Source: Desulfurobacterium thermolithotrophum DSM 11699
Lineage (GTDB): Bacteria > Aquificota > Aquificia > Desulfurobacteriales > Desulfurobacteriaceae
NCBI RefSeq assembly: GCF_000191045.1
Contig: NC_015185.1
Span: 626,501 to 690,500 of the forward strand
Direction: 5' to 3'
Length of the DNA: 64,000 nt
Shown: piece after piece, positions 8,709-19,306 of the stretch
How positions within the stretch are numbered: the stretch's first letter is position 1
How the letters are laid out: the number at the start of each line of letters is the position of its first letter
The notes under the pieces: generated by a model
Seen by the model: only the letters and a program-made list of their open reading frames with translations
Told to the model about the DNA's origin: nothing
The model's database searches: none
Made by a program: the position numbers and the translations under genes

Positions 8709-9587
8709 TCAAACAAAGATTCCCAAAATTATTAACCATATAGGAAAAAGTAGTGTTGAAACAAAAATGATAGATGCAGCTACTTCTGGAGATTTGTTAA
8801 ATCTTTCACACAAAACGTAATTTAAAATTGCAGATGGCAAAGAAGATTGAACTATCAATACCTTTTTGATTAAGTCTGGACAGTTAAATAAAGCTGTAAA
8901 TAAAACAGCAGTAAAAAAACCACCTAAAAATCTTAAAACAGTTCCCCAAAAACTGAAAGCAATTTCTGAAGGTTTTATTCTTGATAGGCTTATACCTATT
9001 GAAACCAGCATAAGAGGAAGAGTAGCATCTCCAGCAAGCTTGATTACTTTTTCAATACCTTGAGGTATGAAAACGTCTTTTGTAAAGAATGCAAAGATGA
9101 CTGCATAAATAAGAGGAATTTTCAAAACAGATACTAAACCTTCCTTTAGGTTCTCTCTTTGGAGAATAAATATTCCTAATGTAAAGTGAAGAACTGCCAT
9201 GACAACCATAAAAGTTATTGCATAAGGAATTCCATTGTCTCCAAACATTAGATATATCAAAGGAATTCCTAAGTAACCAGCATTCATAACTGTAGAGGAA
9301 ATTTCAAAGGCTTCATTTTTTCTTTTTAGAAAGAAAGTCTCTACAATTAAGGATAAGAAGAAAACTCCGAGGAAAACCCCAAGTGCTGTAAAGGTAATAC
9401 AAGAAAGGTTATGTAGGGAAATTTCTATATTTCTAAAGGAAGTAAATATCAAGGCAGGAGCAAAAAGATAAAGAACTATAAATGATATCGTATCAGTTTT
9501 TAGCTTAGGATTAAGTTTTCCTATAAGAAATCCTGAAAATATGAGAAGATATAAAGGTAGGATAACGTTTAAAATAACATTTCCCAT
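8709..9587 (-). CDS. AEC-family (auxin efflux carrier-like) permease
   Basis: A very hydrophobic 292-residue protein with about ten membrane segments in two inverted halves. It has the AEC-type motifs FLIGKLNPKLKTDTISFIVLY near the N-terminus and DATLPLMLVSIGISLS in the second half, ending with a LCERFNKSPEVAASIIFVSTL segment. Bacterial AEC carriers move organic acids such as malate, malonate or amino-acid-derived anions; the substrate here cannot be deduced. Its start is adjacent to the selB stop (9588), so it is probably co-transcribed with selB, although no functional link is evident. Confidence 0.8.
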   Translation of the reverse strand: MGNVILNVILPLYLLIFSGFLIGKLNPKLKTDTISFIVLYLFAPALIFTSFRNIEISLHNLSCITFTALGVFLGVFFLSLIVETFFLKRKNEAFEISSTVMNAGYLGIPLIYLMFGDNGIPYAITFMVVMAVLHFTLGIFILQRENLKEGLVSVLKIPLIYAVIFAFFTKDVFIPQGIEKVIKLAGDATLPLMLVSIGISLSRIKPSEIAFSFWGTVLRFLGGFFTAVLFTALFNCPDLIKKVLIVQSSLPSAILNYVLCERFNKSPEVAASIIFVSTLLFPIWLIILGIFV

Positions 9588-11504
9588 CTACTTTAAATTC
9601 CCTTTAATCCTTTCGTTTCCTTTTCTTACAAGCTCACCAGTTCTATCAAAATACTCTAAGAGAGGAATAGCATACTTTCTTGAAATACCTAAATAATCTT
9701 TAAACTCTCCAACACTTAAACTTTCCTTCTTCATAAAGTGGTTTTTGAGTATTTCCCTTATTTTCTTCATGCTTTCTGGATGATAGAGGAAATCACCTAT
9801 CTTTTCATAATTTTTCCTGTTTACAAGGTAGTTTACTACGAGGTTTAAATCTTCCTCCTGTATAGATAAGTTTGAAAGCAATTCCTTTAAATCAGGTGGA
9901 GCAAAATTAAAGGATTTAAGTGTATTTTCTACCTTTTCTATGATTTTCTCAAAACGAGTTCCTTCTGCTTTAGGAACAAAACCTGAAATTTTTACAATTC
10001 CTTCAGCATCTTCAAATTTTTTCATTTCTACAAGTTCTTTGATAACCTGTGAAAGTAACTCAGTAGGAATTTTCAAGCTCGTTCTTAAGGACTCCTTATT
10101 CATTCCTTCTGAAATTGGATATTCTCTGTGGTATTTTTCGATAGTGGATGTAACTTTCTCTTTTAATTCCTCAACATACTTTGTTGAATAAAGCTTACCT
10201 CCGAAAGACAACAAGCTTTTCTTTGAAATCACATCCTCAATAAGTTTCTCAACTTCATCTGGAGAAAGGTTTATTAACTGAACAAAATCTTTTTTAGAAA
10301 ATTTACCTGGAAACTTTTCAACATAATAGCAAAGGATTTTCTCTTTTTCTTTTCCTTTGAAAATTTTTAGATCTTCAAGCCATTCTTTCTTAAATCTTTT
10401 TCTAAATTTTCTTTCAGGGAGAGGATTAAGAATTTCTCCTCCACCAATAACTCTTGCTGGAGAATAGTTTCTGATGACAAATCTATCCTCAAAAACAGGA
10501 ATGATTTCTTCTTTTAATCTTATCTGTGCAAAACATTTATCGCCTGGAAGAAGTTCTTCTTTATCTATTAAATAAACTTCTCCCTCTACGTCTTTTGTAA
10601 GATGATGAAAGTGAACTTTATGCCCTGACTGAATAATCACATCTGCATTTTTTGAAAGAATTAACTCTACATCCACTTTATCGGTTGGTCTTAAAAAAGA
10701 TGGAGTAGCTATTACATTTCCTCTTTCGACCTCTTCCTTTGAAACGTCAGAAAGATTAAGGGCTGTTCTCTGTCCTGCAAAAGCTTCACTTACGCTTTTA
10801 CCGTGAACTTGAACACCTCTAACTTTTACTTGTTTTTTTTGTGGAAGTATTTCAACGTTATCTCCAACAGAAACTTTTCCTGATATGAGAGTTCCAGTTA
10901 TAACAGTTCCAAAACCTTTTACAGTGAAAGATCTATCAACTGGAAGTCTTAAAATACCTTTTTTAATCTTAGGAGAAGTTTCCCTAGCTAATTTGTCAAT
11001 TTCTGAAATAAGTTTGTCTATTCCTTCTCCAGTTTTTGAAGAAACGGGGACAATAGGTGCATTTTCCAAAAAAGTTCCTTCAAAATATTCTTTAAGCTCT
11101 TCTTTTACAAGCTCCAACCATTCCTCATCAACCAAGTCCTTCTTTGTAAGGACAATAATTCCTTTCTTTGTTCCAAGCATTTGACATACAGTAAGATGTT
11201 CTTCTGTTTGCGGCATAATTCCTTCATCTGCCGCAATTACGAAGAGAACGAAATCTATACCGTGAGCTCCAGCAAGCATATTTTTTATGAACTTTTCATG
11301 TCCAGGAACATCAACAATCCCCACAAAAATTCCACTTGGAAGTTGAAGATTTGCAAATCCTAAATCTATAGTCATTCCTCTTTTTTTCTCTTCTTCCCAG
11401 CGATCAGTATCTATACCAGTAAGTGCCTTTATAAGAGAGGTTTTTCCGTGATCTATGTGCCCTGCTGTTCCTACGATTAGAAACTTTTTGTTATCTGTAG
11501 CCAT
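9588..11504 (-). CDS. selB: selenocysteine-specific translation elongation factor SelB
   Basis: SelB carries Sec-tRNA(Sec) to UGA codons and binds the SECIS hairpin in the mRNA. The 638-residue protein has an EF-Tu-like GTPase ([30 protein letters not shown]), two to three beta-barrel domains (about 175-350) and C-terminal winged-helix repeats for SECIS binding (about 380-635). The ATG at 11504 follows a weak AGGACAAG. Together with selA at 39258 this shows that the organism decodes Sec. selC and selD are not within the window. Confidence 0.95.
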   Translation of the reverse strand: MATDNKKFLIVGTAGHIDHGKTSLIKALTGIDTDRWEEEKKRGMTIDLGFANLQLPSGIFVGIVDVPGHEKFIKNMLAGAHGIDFVLFVIAADEGIMPQTEEHLTVCQMLGTKKGIIVLTKKDLVDEEWLELVKEELKEYFEGTFLENAPIVPVSSKTGEGIDKLISEIDKLARETSPKIKKGILRLPVDRSFTVKGFGTVITGTLISGKVSVGDNVEILPQKKQVKVRGVQVHGKSVSEAFAGQRTALNLSDVSKEEVERGNVIATPSFLRPTDKVDVELILSKNADVIIQSGHKVHFHHLTKDVEGEVYLIDKEELLPGDKCFAQIRLKEEIIPVFEDRFVIRNYSPARVIGGGEILNPLPERKFRKRFKKEWLEDLKIFKGKEKEKILCYYVEKFPGKFSKKDFVQLINLSPDEVEKLIEDVISKKSLLSFGGKLYSTKYVEELKEKVTSTIEKYHREYPISEGMNKESLRTSLKIPTELLSQVIKELVEMKKFEDAEGIVKISGFVPKAEGTRFEKIIEKVENTLKSFNFAPPDLKELLSNLSIQEEDLNLVVNYLVNRKNYEKIGDFLYHPESMKKIREILKNHFMKKESLSVGEFKDYLGISRKYAIPLLEYFDRTGELVRKGNERIKGNLK

Positions 11505-11530
11505 CTTGTCCTTACCCTACATTACGCTGA

Positions 11531-13204
11531 TTATTTTGCATAATCGACAGCTCTCGTTTCTCTTATTACAGTAATTTTTATTTGTCCAGGATATTGAACT
11601 TCTTCCTCTATTTTCTTTGATATCTGATGAGCAAGAAAAGCAGCTTCTTCATCAGTAATTCTATCTGGCTCAACCATTATTCTTACTTCTCTACCAGCTT
11701 GGATAGCAAACGCCTTCATCACACCAGGGAAAGATTCTGCAATACTTTCAAGCTTTTCAATTCTTCTAATGTAAGCTTCTAAACTTTCTCTCCTTGCTCC
11801 AGGTCTTGCGGCACTTAAAGCATCTCCTACTGCAGCAAGAACTGATTCAACAGTTGTAAATTCTGCTTCTCCATGATGAGCAGCAGCAGCATTTATTACT
11901 GCTTCTGGTTCTCCATATTTCTTAAGAATATCTGCTCCTATAAGAGCATGAGAGCCTTCTACTTCGTGCGTTACTGCTTTCCCTATGTCATGGAAAAGTC
12001 CTGCACGTTTTGCAAGCTGAACATCAGCTCCTATTTCTGCAGCCATCATACCTGCAAGATAAGCAACTTCTTTCACATGTTGAAGGACATTTTGACCATA
12101 ACTTGTTCTGTATTTAAGTTTTCCAAGAAGTTTTTTGAGTTCTGGGTGGACATTATCAATTCCAAGTTCAAAGAGAACTTCGTCAGCAGCATTTAGTATT
12201 TCTTGATCTATTTCCTCTCTAACTTTTTCGACAACTTCCTCTATTCTTGCTGGATGAATTCTTCCATCTGCAACCAATCTTTCAAGAGCAATTCTCGCAA
12301 CCTCTCTTCTTATAGGATCAAAAGATGAAATCGTAACAGCTTCAGGAGTGTCATCAATTATGAGATCCACTCCTGTGGCAAGTTCAAAAGCTCTAATGTT
12401 TCTACCCTCTCTACCAATAATTCTTCCTTTCATCTCATTGTTTGGAAGATCAACAACAGCTATTGTTGTTTCAGCTACTTGGTCAGTAGCAAGTCTCTGT
12501 ATAGTAGTTGCAAGTATTCTCTTAGCCTTTTTTTCTACTGTTTGCTCGAACTCTTCTTCTATTTGTTTATAACGAATAGCAAGATCTTTTCTTATTTCTT
12601 CTTCCATACGCCTCATTAGCTCTTCTTGAGCTTCTTCTTGACTCATTCCAGCAATTTCTTCGAGTTTCCTAAGTTCTTCTTCTATGAGCTGCGTTATTTT
12701 CATATCTTTTTCAAGAAGTTCTGCTTCAAGCCTTTCAACTTCAGCCTTTTTTTCTTCTAACTCTTTTTCTAACTTATCAAGAAAGTCTGCTCTCCTATCA
12801 AGGTTATTTTCTCTTTTATCAAGAGTTGATTCTCTTTTATCTAAATATTCTTCCCTTCGAAGAAGTCTTTTTTCTAACTCAGAGAGCTCTCTTTTCTTCT
12901 CTTTTAGTTCTTCTTCTAATTTCTCTTTTTCTTTGAGAATCTCTTCCTTAGCACGAAGGAAAGCTTCCTTTTTCATCTCTTCAAACTTTTCCTTAGCTTC
13001 CCTTAAAAGGTTTTCTGCCTTTTCTTTTAACTCTGAAGCTTCTTCCTTTGCTTTTTCAAGAATTTTCTGTGCGTCTTCCTTAGCTTCTTCTTTTATCTTC
13101 TTTTCTATCTTTTCAGTTTCAATATGACTTTTCTTTGTTCCAACTATATAACCAACAGTAAGTCCTGTAAGAATTGCTAGTATCGCAACAAGTATTAGCT
13201 CCAT
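11531..13204 (-). CDS. rny: ribonuclease Y
   Basis: A membrane-anchored endoribonuclease that initiates mRNA decay. The 557-residue layout is diagnostic: one N-terminal membrane helix (residues 2-24), a long charged coiled coil (25-225), a KH RNA-binding domain ([15 protein letters not shown], about 240-300) and an HD hydrolase domain ([14 protein letters not shown], about 370-470) with a [12 protein letters not shown] tail. The ATG at 13204 overlaps the end of fthC by ten bases. RNase Y suggests a decay system different from the RNase E type of enteric bacteria. Confidence 0.95.
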   Translation of the reverse strand: MELILVAILAILTGLTVGYIVGTKKSHIETEKIEKKIKEEAKEDAQKILEKAKEEASELKEKAENLLREAKEKFEEMKKEAFLRAKEEILKEKEKLEEELKEKKRELSELEKRLLRREEYLDKRESTLDKRENNLDRRADFLDKLEKELEEKKAEVERLEAELLEKDMKITQLIEEELRKLEEIAGMSQEEAQEELMRRMEEEIRKDLAIRYKQIEEEFEQTVEKKAKRILATTIQRLATDQVAETTIAVVDLPNNEMKGRIIGREGRNIRAFELATGVDLIIDDTPEAVTISSFDPIRREVARIALERLVADGRIHPARIEEVVEKVREEIDQEILNAADEVLFELGIDNVHPELKKLLGKLKYRTSYGQNVLQHVKEVAYLAGMMAAEIGADVQLAKRAGLFHDIGKAVTHEVEGSHALIGADILKKYGEPEAVINAAAAHHGEAEFTTVESVLAAVGDALSAARPGARRESLEAYIRRIEKLESIAESFPGVMKAFAIQAGREVRIMVEPDRITDEEAAFLAHQISKKIEEEVQYPGQIKITVIRETRAVDYAK

Positions 13205-13758
13205 TCATTCCTCCTTATCTCTCTTTTTTCTGAAACTACAACATCCATCGGGATGTCAAAAGGATCGTGAGGTACCCTTTCCACAATCTGAAAATCAAAG
13301 CAAATACCAATTTTAGTTCTTACCTTCTGTTTGGCAAGGAATCTATCGTAGAATCCTCCTCCATACCCTATCCGAAAACAGTGTAAATCAAAAACTATTC
13401 CTGGAACGAACACAACATCAATTTTCTTTATAACCCGAGAATACTCTAAGGGAGGCTCGAGAATTGATAGGTATCCAGGAGATAAATCCTTTAAAGAAAA
13501 AATTTCTAGAGGAATTATGTCTTTCTCAGAAACTCGCGGAAACACTACACGCTTCCCAATAGAAAGAAGCTTTCTTGCAAATGGTAAAAGATCTACTTCC
13601 TTTTTAAAAGGAGCATAAAACATGAAGATTTCTGCTTCCTTAGGAATAATTTCCCAGAGCTTTTTTACTATCTTGATACTTTTCGCTTTGACTTCATTTT
13701 CTGGTAACAAAAGACGTTTTTTCTTTATTTCTTCTCTTAGAAGACTTTTCAACTTCAA
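13195..13758 (-). CDS. fthC: 5-formyltetrahydrofolate cyclo-ligase
   Basis: Converts 5-formyl-THF to 5,10-methenyl-THF using ATP, returning a storage or inhibitory folate to one-carbon metabolism. The 187-residue length is usual. Family motifs are the N-terminal [14 protein letters not shown] basic helix, [13 protein letters not shown], and the glycine-rich [14 protein letters not shown] phosphate-binding loop near residue 130. Translation starts at TTG 13758. It follows zapA, the same neighbour as in many proteobacteria, but the 31-base gap is too short to hold the 6S RNA found between them in E. coli. Confidence 0.9.
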   Translation of the reverse strand: MKLKSLLREEIKKKRLLLPENEVKAKSIKIVKKLWEIIPKEAEIFMFYAPFKKEVDLLPFARKLLSIGKRVVFPRVSEKDIIPLEIFSLKDLSPGYLSILEPPLEYSRVIKKIDVVFVPGIVFDLHCFRIGYGGGFYDRFLAKQKVRTKIGICFDFQIVERVPHDPFDIPMDVVVSEKREIRRNEWS

Positions 13759-13789
13759 ACCCCTTTAATACAAGGGGCATAAGGGAAGA

Positions 13790-14074
13790 TCAGGGAGCTA
13801 ATTTCTTAAGTATTTTAGCTCCTTCCTCAAGTTTCTTATTTTCTGTACTGAGATCTTGAATCCGTTTTCTTAAAGACTCGTTTTCATCAAGTATGTAAAA
13901 AGAGGCAACAATCAAGGCTTTATCAAAAGTTACCTTGCTGTTGCCTGCTCTTATCTTCTCAACTATGGACTCCAATTTTTGAGCAAGGGACTTGACATAT
14001 TCGGGGTCTTTATCTGTTTTTATGTTAAATTTTCTACCACATATAACAACTTCTACAGTTTCAGGTAAGCTCAC
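13790..14074 (-). CDS. zapA: cell division protein ZapA
   Basis: ZapA cross-links FtsZ protofilaments at the division ring. I prefer the GTG at 14074, which has AGAGGA six bases upstream and gives MSLPETVEVVICGRKFNI, the usual short lead into the ZapA beta-strand. A longer frame from 14116 would overlap pheT by 32 bases. The rest shows the ZapA globular domain (residues 1-45) and a C-terminal coiled coil (ENESLRKRIQDLSTENKKLE). About 94 residues, a normal length. Confidence 0.8.
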   Translation of the reverse strand: MSLPETVEVVICGRKFNIKTDKDPEYVKSLAQKLESIVEKIRAGNSKVTFDKALIVASFYILDENESLRKRIQDLSTENKKLEEGAKILKKLAP

Positions 14075-14084
14075 AATCTTCCTC

Positions 14085-16469
14085 TTATGCCCTAAGTGTA
14101 GCTCCAAATTTTTCAAGTGCTTTTATTATACCATTCAATATCTTATTTACTTCCTCGTCTGACAAGGTTTTTTCTTTTGATCTAAAGACTAATGAAAATG
14201 CAACACTCTTTTTACCTTCAGGAATTCCCTTTCCTTTGTAAAGGTCAAAAAGTTTCAACTTTTCAAGATACTTAGCAGAACTTTTTATAACTTCTTCAAG
14301 TTTTCCAACAGGCATGTCAGCATCTACTAAAACTGCAATATCCCTTGTTACTGGAGGGAATTTTGGAATTTGTTTAAAGAAGATTTCTCTTTCCTTAGAA
14401 AATTCCAAAAGTCTATCCAAGGAAAGTTCTCCAACAAAAACATCTTGTTTTATATCCAATCTTTCAAGAACATCAGGATGAAGCTTTCCTATAAAACCAA
14501 TTTCTTTTTCATTTACAATGACTTTTGCACTCTGTCCGGGATGAAGATATTCTACATTGTCTAAAGATTCAAATTTTCCTTCAAGCTTTAGAAGTTCAAG
14601 TAAACCTTCTACTATTCCCTTTAAATCATAAAAATCTACTTCTCTTTCACTAAGTATACCTTCAGGAATCTTTCCTGTAAGAAGAATTCCAAGATGGAGA
14701 TGTTCTTCAGGAAGCTTTTCTCCTTTATTTTCAAAGATCTTTGCAATCTCAAAAAGGAAAACATCTTTTTCATTTCTATTAATGTTTAAAACAGCATTCT
14801 GAACAAGGCTTGGAAATATTTTATCTCTCATGTAAACCCACTCTTCAGAAAGTGGGTTAGAAATTTTAATAAGATTTTCAACTGAAAGTCCAAAGAATCT
14901 ATAGAGCTTTTCTCCTATAAAACTGTAGTTTATTGCTTCATTCAAAGAAAAAGCAGTTAGAAATTCTTTTACTTCATTTAACTTATCGTATTCAAGGTTC
15001 TTATTAACATCTGTATGCATTAAAGGATAAGTACTTATAACATTTTTCATTCCATAGATTCTTACAATTTCTTCAATCAGATCAATTTCTCTTGCTACGT
15101 CGTACTTTCTCCAAGAAGGAACTTTGACAACTATGTAATTTTGTTCTTTCTTTACAGTAAATCCAAGATTTGCAAGAATTTCAAAAGATTTCCTTGGAGG
15201 TATATTAACTCCAAGTATTTTAGTAGATTTTTCAGGATTAAAAACAATTACCTTTGGAGTATAAGGTTTTGGATAGAAAGAAAGTTTTCCTTTAGCCACT
15301 TTACCACCACAGAATTTTTGAATGAGATGAAGAGCTCTTCTTGCTGCAAATTCCGTAATTTCAATATCTGCTCCTCTTTCGAATCTATAAGAAGAGTCAG
15401 TAGAAAGAGATAATCTCTTAGAAGTTTTCCTTATTGTCATTGGCTCAAAGTGTGCAGATTCTAAGAAAATATTTTTAGTAGACAAAGAAGTACCGCTTTC
15501 CTCTCCTCCCATTACTCCAGCTACAGCAACTGCTTTTTCAGCATCTGCTATTACAAGATCATCTTGTGTAAGTTTTCTTTCAACTCCATCAAGTGTTACT
15601 ATAGTCTCTCCATCCTTAGCTCTTCTTACGATAATTTCTCTTCCGGAAAGTTTTTCAAGATCAAAAGCATGAAGAGGTTGTCCTAACTCGTACATTACAT
15701 AGTTAGTAACATCAACTACTGCATTTATTGGTCTTAAACCTACAAGATAAAGTCTTATTTGCATAAACAAAGGAGACGGCTTGTTCTCTATTCCTTTAAG
15801 AATAAATCCATCGTATCTTAGACATGCCCCACTATCAAGAACTGATAAAGATGCTTCTTCTTTTGCTTCAAAGTTTCCTTCTTTAAAATCATTTTGTGGT
15901 AATTTAACGGGTCTATTGAGAACTGCTTTTAGCTCTCTTGCAATTCCAAGAATAGAAAGAGCATCAGGTCTATTTGTAGTTATTTCATACTCAATTATCC
16001 AATCATCTAGACTCAAGACTTCTTTAACATCTTTTCCAATTTCAACATTATCAGGAAGAATCATTATTCCAGAAGAAGAAGAATCTGTTAACCCTAATTC
16101 TTCCTCTGAACATAACATTCCATTTGAAACAACACCTCTGAGTTTACTTCTCTTTATTCTCACTCCAATTGGAAGTTTTGAGCCATGGAGAGCAACGGGA
16201 ACAACAGCTCCTTCAAAAACGTTGTCAGCTCCAGTAACTATTTGAAGAACTTCGTTTCCGACATCAACTTGACAGATTTTGAGTTTATCTGCATTAGGAT
16301 GTTTGGTTATCTCAACAATCTTTCCTGTAACAACCTTTTCAAGATTTTCTGCAGCATATCTAACAGAATCAACTTCGATTCCAACATCTGTGAGAATATT
16401 TGCTATTTCCTGCGCAGATAAATCTTCTATATTTATAAATTCTTTTAACCAGTTATAAGTTATCCTCAT
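14085..16469 (-). CDS. pheT: phenylalanyl-tRNA synthetase beta subunit
   Basis: The editing and tRNA-binding subunit of the (alpha-beta)2 PheRS. The 794-residue protein has the full bacterial layout: an N-terminal tRNA-bind OB fold (about 40-150; ITKHPNADKLKICQVDVG), B3/B4 editing domain (about 200-390; RPINAVVDVTNYVMYELGQPLHAFD), B5 domain (about 400-470), a class II-like core and a C-terminal anticodon-binding FDX domain (about 700-794; FPPVTRDIAVLV, FDLYKGKGIPEGKKSVAF). It starts one base after the pheS stop. Confidence 0.95.
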   Translation of the reverse strand: MRITYNWLKEFINIEDLSAQEIANILTDVGIEVDSVRYAAENLEKVVTGKIVEITKHPNADKLKICQVDVGNEVLQIVTGADNVFEGAVVPVALHGSKLPIGVRIKRSKLRGVVSNGMLCSEEELGLTDSSSSGIMILPDNVEIGKDVKEVLSLDDWIIEYEITTNRPDALSILGIARELKAVLNRPVKLPQNDFKEGNFEAKEEASLSVLDSGACLRYDGFILKGIENKPSPLFMQIRLYLVGLRPINAVVDVTNYVMYELGQPLHAFDLEKLSGREIIVRRAKDGETIVTLDGVERKLTQDDLVIADAEKAVAVAGVMGGEESGTSLSTKNIFLESAHFEPMTIRKTSKRLSLSTDSSYRFERGADIEITEFAARRALHLIQKFCGGKVAKGKLSFYPKPYTPKVIVFNPEKSTKILGVNIPPRKSFEILANLGFTVKKEQNYIVVKVPSWRKYDVAREIDLIEEIVRIYGMKNVISTYPLMHTDVNKNLEYDKLNEVKEFLTAFSLNEAINYSFIGEKLYRFFGLSVENLIKISNPLSEEWVYMRDKIFPSLVQNAVLNINRNEKDVFLFEIAKIFENKGEKLPEEHLHLGILLTGKIPEGILSEREVDFYDLKGIVEGLLELLKLEGKFESLDNVEYLHPGQSAKVIVNEKEIGFIGKLHPDVLERLDIKQDVFVGELSLDRLLEFSKEREIFFKQIPKFPPVTRDIAVLVDADMPVGKLEEVIKSSAKYLEKLKLFDLYKGKGIPEGKKSVAFSLVFRSKEKTLSDEEVNKILNGIIKALEKFGATLRA

Positions 16470-16470
16470 T

Positions 16471-17499
16471 TTACATACCTCTAAACTGTCTTAAGAATCT
16501 AAGATCATTTTCGAAAAAGAGTCTTAAGTCATCAATTCCATACTTGAGCATTGCTATTCTCTCTACTCCCATACCAAAGGCAAACCCCTGATAAATATCA
16601 GGATTTATGTCAACTGCTTTAAAAACTGCTGGATCAACCATTCCGCATCCTAAGATTTCAAGCCATCCTGTTCCCTTACAAACTTTGCACCCGCTGCCAC
16701 CACATATTACGCAGCCAATATCAACTTCAGCACTTGGCTCTGTAAATGGAAAGTATGACGGTCTAAATCGAACTTTAGTGCTCGAACCAAAAATTTCTTT
16801 TAAGAAAAGCTCTAAAACTCCTTTTAGGTCAGCAAAAGTTACCTTTTGGTCAACCATTAAACCTTCAACTTGGTGAAACATTGGTGTGTGAGTAACATCG
16901 GCATCTTTCCTATAAACCTTACCAGGAGCAATTATTTGAATTGGAGGTTGGTGTTTTTCCATTACTCTTATTTGAACAGGAGAGGTATGAGTTCTAAGAA
17001 CAACGTCTTCTGAAATGTAAAACGTATCCTGCATCTCTCTTGCGGGATGTCCCTTTGGAATATTTAAAGCTTCAAAGTTGTAAAAATCTGTTTCTATTTC
17101 AGGACCCTCTGCAACCGAAAATCCCATTTTAGTGAAAATACTAACTATTTCTTTCAATGTCTTTGTTACTACATGTAAAGAGCCAAGAGGCTTTCTTCTT
17201 CCTGGTAAGGTAACGTCAATCTTTTCTTTTTCTAACTTTTTCTTTTTTTCAATCTCCTTGAAATAGCTTTGCTTTTCTTTTATAAGAGATTCTATTTCTC
17301 CTTTTAGGATGTTACACGCTTTTCCAAATTCCTTTCTTTCCTCAGGTGGAAGTGTAGGTATAGATTTTAAAAGTTCTGTTACCTTTCCCTTTCTACCTAT
17401 AAACTCTACTCTCAACTTCTCAAGTTCTTCTAAAGAAGAAACTTCTTCAATTTTCTTTAAAATTTCCTTTTTCACATCATTAATCTTTGAGATTGCCAT
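16471..17499 (-). CDS. pheS: phenylalanyl-tRNA synthetase alpha subunit
   Basis: The catalytic subunit of PheRS, which charges tRNA(Phe). The 342-residue length is typical. An N-terminal coiled-coil arm (residues 1-85) leads into the class II core with motif 1 ([20 protein letters not shown]), motif 2 ([34 protein letters not shown]) and motif 3 ([22 protein letters not shown]). Cysteines in [17 protein letters not shown] form the zinc-like insert seen in many bacterial PheS proteins. A -10-like TATAAT lies upstream at 17539-17534. Confidence 0.95.
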   Translation of the reverse strand: MAISKINDVKKEILKKIEEVSSLEELEKLRVEFIGRKGKVTELLKSIPTLPPEERKEFGKACNILKGEIESLIKEKQSYFKEIEKKKKLEKEKIDVTLPGRRKPLGSLHVVTKTLKEIVSIFTKMGFSVAEGPEIETDFYNFEALNIPKGHPAREMQDTFYISEDVVLRTHTSPVQIRVMEKHQPPIQIIAPGKVYRKDADVTHTPMFHQVEGLMVDQKVTFADLKGVLELFLKEIFGSSTKVRFRPSYFPFTEPSAEVDIGCVICGGSGCKVCKGTGWLEILGCGMVDPAVFKAVDINPDIYQGFAFGMGVERIAMLKYGIDDLRLFFENDLRFLRQFRGM

Positions 17500-17533
17500 T
17501 TTCTTACCTCAAACCTAAAACTTTGCAGAATGG

Positions 17534-17539
17534 ATTATA
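17534..17539 (-). promoter_or_regulatory. probable -10 element of the pheS operon
   Basis: On the minus strand the sequence reads TATAAT about 35 bases before the pheS start codon. The matching -35 region (near 17557-17562) reads TTTCAG-like and is weak. The right end of the IS200/IS605 element lies only about 13 bases further upstream, so the insertion may have replaced upstream promoter sequence. Confidence 0.5.
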
Positions 17540-17582
17540 TAACAAAGTTTAAGTTCTGAAAGAATTTAACGTAGGTGAACTA

Positions 17583-17602
17583 CTCCTCATTGAAATGAGG
17601 AG
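17583..17602 (-). repeat. right-end hairpin of the IS605 element
   Basis: A 9-base perfect inverted repeat (arms 17583-17591 and 17594-17602) that contains the tnpB stop codon. TnpB proteins use an omega RNA made from the 3' end of tnpB and the right end; its guide would be the roughly 16-20 bases of flank beyond 17575 on the minus strand. This role is inferred from the family. Confidence 0.7.
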
Positions 17603-18768
17603 CTTCCCGCTTCAACGAGTGCACTCGCACTCTCCACGGGCATAAGTTCGGGGCGTTCCACCCCTACCGCTCGTAAGGTGAGCGACCCCTTGAGTAATTT
17701 GAGTCCTTCTCTTAGCAGGTTTAGAGCAGCATTGTAATCTCTATCGTGTTCAGTTCCACAGTTAGGACATACCCATCTTCTATCAGACAGCTTGAGATTC
17801 TCATTTTTATATCCACACACAGAACAAAGTTTTGACGACGGATAGAATGGATTTACCTTGATGAGTTTCCTACCGTAGAGCTTCGCCTTATACTCCAGAT
17901 AGGTGATGAACTTCCTCCAGCTTGCGTCAGCTATGTGCTTTGAAAGGTTGCCGTTTTGAAGTAGCCCTTTGACGTTTAAATCTTCCACTATCACGACTTG
18001 GTTATCGCCGACTATCCTTTTGCTTAGCTTATGGAGAAAGTCGTTCCTCTGGTTCGTTATCTTTTCGTGGAGTTTTGCTATCTTCTTTTGCAGTTTTAGG
18101 TATTTGTTGCTTCCCTTTATCTTCCCTGATAGCTTCCTCTGGAGCTTTTTAAGTCTTTTTTCCGTCTTTAACAGGTGTCTTAGATTTTCTATCTTCTCTC
18201 CCGTTGAGAGGGTGCAAAAAGACTTGAGTCCTACGTCTATTGCTACTACTTTGTCTGTTTCTGGAAGTGGTTCTATTTCCCTGTCAACAAGGACGTTAAG
18301 GTAGAACTTTCCAGAAGGTAACTTGGTTATTGAGATGCTCTTTATTTTTCCTTCTATCTCCCTGTGCTTTTTGAACTTTATCGGTGTTTTGAGTTTTGGT
18401 ATTTTGATTTTGTCTCCCTCTATACGGAAATGCTGAGGAATTGATACGCTGTTTACTCTCTTTTTACTCTTGAATCTGGGAGATTTCGCAAGTCCTTTAA
18501 AGAAGTTCTTGAACGCTCTATCAAGCCACTTTACGGCTTCTTGAAGCGATTGACTGTTAGCTTCTTTAAGAAACGGAAATTCCTCTTTAAGTTTTGGCAG
18601 TAGTCTCTTGTATTCATAGTAGTTCCACTTTTTTCCTTCTTTTTCATAAGACTCTTTAGCTATTTCAAGAAGCTTGTTGTAAACAAACCTGCAATGACCT
18701 ATTTGACGGTTTAAAAACTCTACTTGTCCTTTCTTAGGGTAAAGTCTGAACCTGTAAACGTAGAGCAT
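17587..18768 (-). CDS. tnpB: TnpB, RNA-guided endonuclease of the IS605 element
   Basis: A 393-residue TnpB (OrfB). The N-terminal domain YRFRLYPKKGQVEFLNRQIGHCRFVYNKLL matches the HTH_OrfB_IS605 start. The split RuvC triad is intact: D in VVAIDVGLKSFCTL, E in VVIVEDLNVKGLL and D in HDRDYNAALNLL. The zinc ribbon is CSVCG...CPNCG (about residues 320-345). It is therefore probably an active nuclease guided by an omega RNA, promoting element retention. Its ATG is adjacent to the tnpA stop, indicating one transcript. Codon use and AT content resemble the host. Confidence 0.9.
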   Translation of the reverse strand: MLYVYRFRLYPKKGQVEFLNRQIGHCRFVYNKLLEIAKESYEKEGKKWNYYEYKRLLPKLKEEFPFLKEANSQSLQEAVKWLDRAFKNFFKGLAKSPRFKSKKRVNSVSIPQHFRIEGDKIKIPKLKTPIKFKKHREIEGKIKSISITKLPSGKFYLNVLVDREIEPLPETDKVVAIDVGLKSFCTLSTGEKIENLRHLLKTEKRLKKLQRKLSGKIKGSNKYLKLQKKIAKLHEKITNQRNDFLHKLSKRIVGDNQVVIVEDLNVKGLLQNGNLSKHIADASWRKFITYLEYKAKLYGRKLIKVNPFYPSSKLCSVCGYKNENLKLSDRRWVCPNCGTEHDRDYNAALNLLREGLKLLKGSLTLRAVGVERPELMPVESASALVEAGSSSFQ

Positions 18769-19191
18769 CTACTTCCTCTTTTGGTTCTCTATGTATTTGC
18801 GTATCACATCTTCAGAAATTGAGCCTATGGTTTCTATGTAGTAAGAGGGATTCCACAAGTGTCCTTTCCACAACCTCTTTTTAAGCTCGGGGAATTTCAA
18901 AAACAACTTTCTCGCACTTATTCCCTTTATCATCTTCACTATGTAGGAAGGTGCTATTTTGGGATGTGCAGATACAAATATGTGAACGTGATCTTGTTCT
19001 CCAACTTCTATCATAGCTACTTCAAAGCCTTTCTCTATCCCTGTTTTTATAATCACCTTTTTCAGATATTCCTCTACCTTTGGAGTTAATACCTTTCTCC
19101 TGTATTTGGTTGAAAAAACTATGTGGTAGTTGCAGTTATATACGCAGGTTCTACCTCTCTTTACGTTGGATTTCAGATTTGTTTTGCTCAT
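18769..19191 (-). CDS. tnpA: TnpA, IS200-type Y1 (HUH) transposase
   Basis: A single-strand transposase of about 140 residues. The HUH motif reads DHVHIFVSA (about residues 65-73) and the nucleophilic tyrosine lies in the C-terminal helix (PSYYIETIGSISEDVIRKYIENQ). I chose the ATG at 19191 (MSKTNLKSNVKRGRTCVYN), because the extension to 19224 adds only unconserved hydrophobic residues inside the left end. The protein acts on the hairpins at both ends of the element and appears full length. Confidence 0.9.
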   Translation of the reverse strand: MSKTNLKSNVKRGRTCVYNCNYHIVFSTKYRRKVLTPKVEEYLKKVIIKTGIEKGFEVAMIEVGEQDHVHIFVSAHPKIAPSYIVKMIKGISARKLFLKFPELKKRLWKGHLWNPSYYIETIGSISEDVIRKYIENQKRK

Positions 19192-19264
19192 ACATATAGT
19201 ATAACAAATTACGGAGTAAACCAAAGTAAAAACGCTTATTCTTCACACACGCATAGTCAAAAAA

Positions 19265-19306
19265 CGGCTTACGCCGTGCGCTGTATCTCCCCTTTGAAAA
19301 GGAGAG
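19265..19306 (-). repeat. left-end double hairpin of the IS605 element
   Basis: Two short inverted repeats lie upstream of tnpA: CGGC/GCCG with a four-base loop (19265-19276), and CTCCCCTTT/AAAGGAGAG (19287-19306, one mismatch). They are separated by GTGCGCTGTAT. The arrangement hairpin, GCTGTATC, hairpin, TTAGC also occurs at 31384-31438. Confidence 0.7.

Noticed and set aside
12684-13127. A 147-residue Ser/Phe-rich frame opposite rny
   Set aside because: It is the mirror of the Glu/Lys-rich coiled coil of RNase Y, a well-known artefact of such regions.
13759-13789. A 6S RNA gene between zapA and fthC, as in E. coli
   Set aside because: The gap is only about 31 bases; the CCCC..GGGG pairing there is too short for the ~180-nt 6S RNA.
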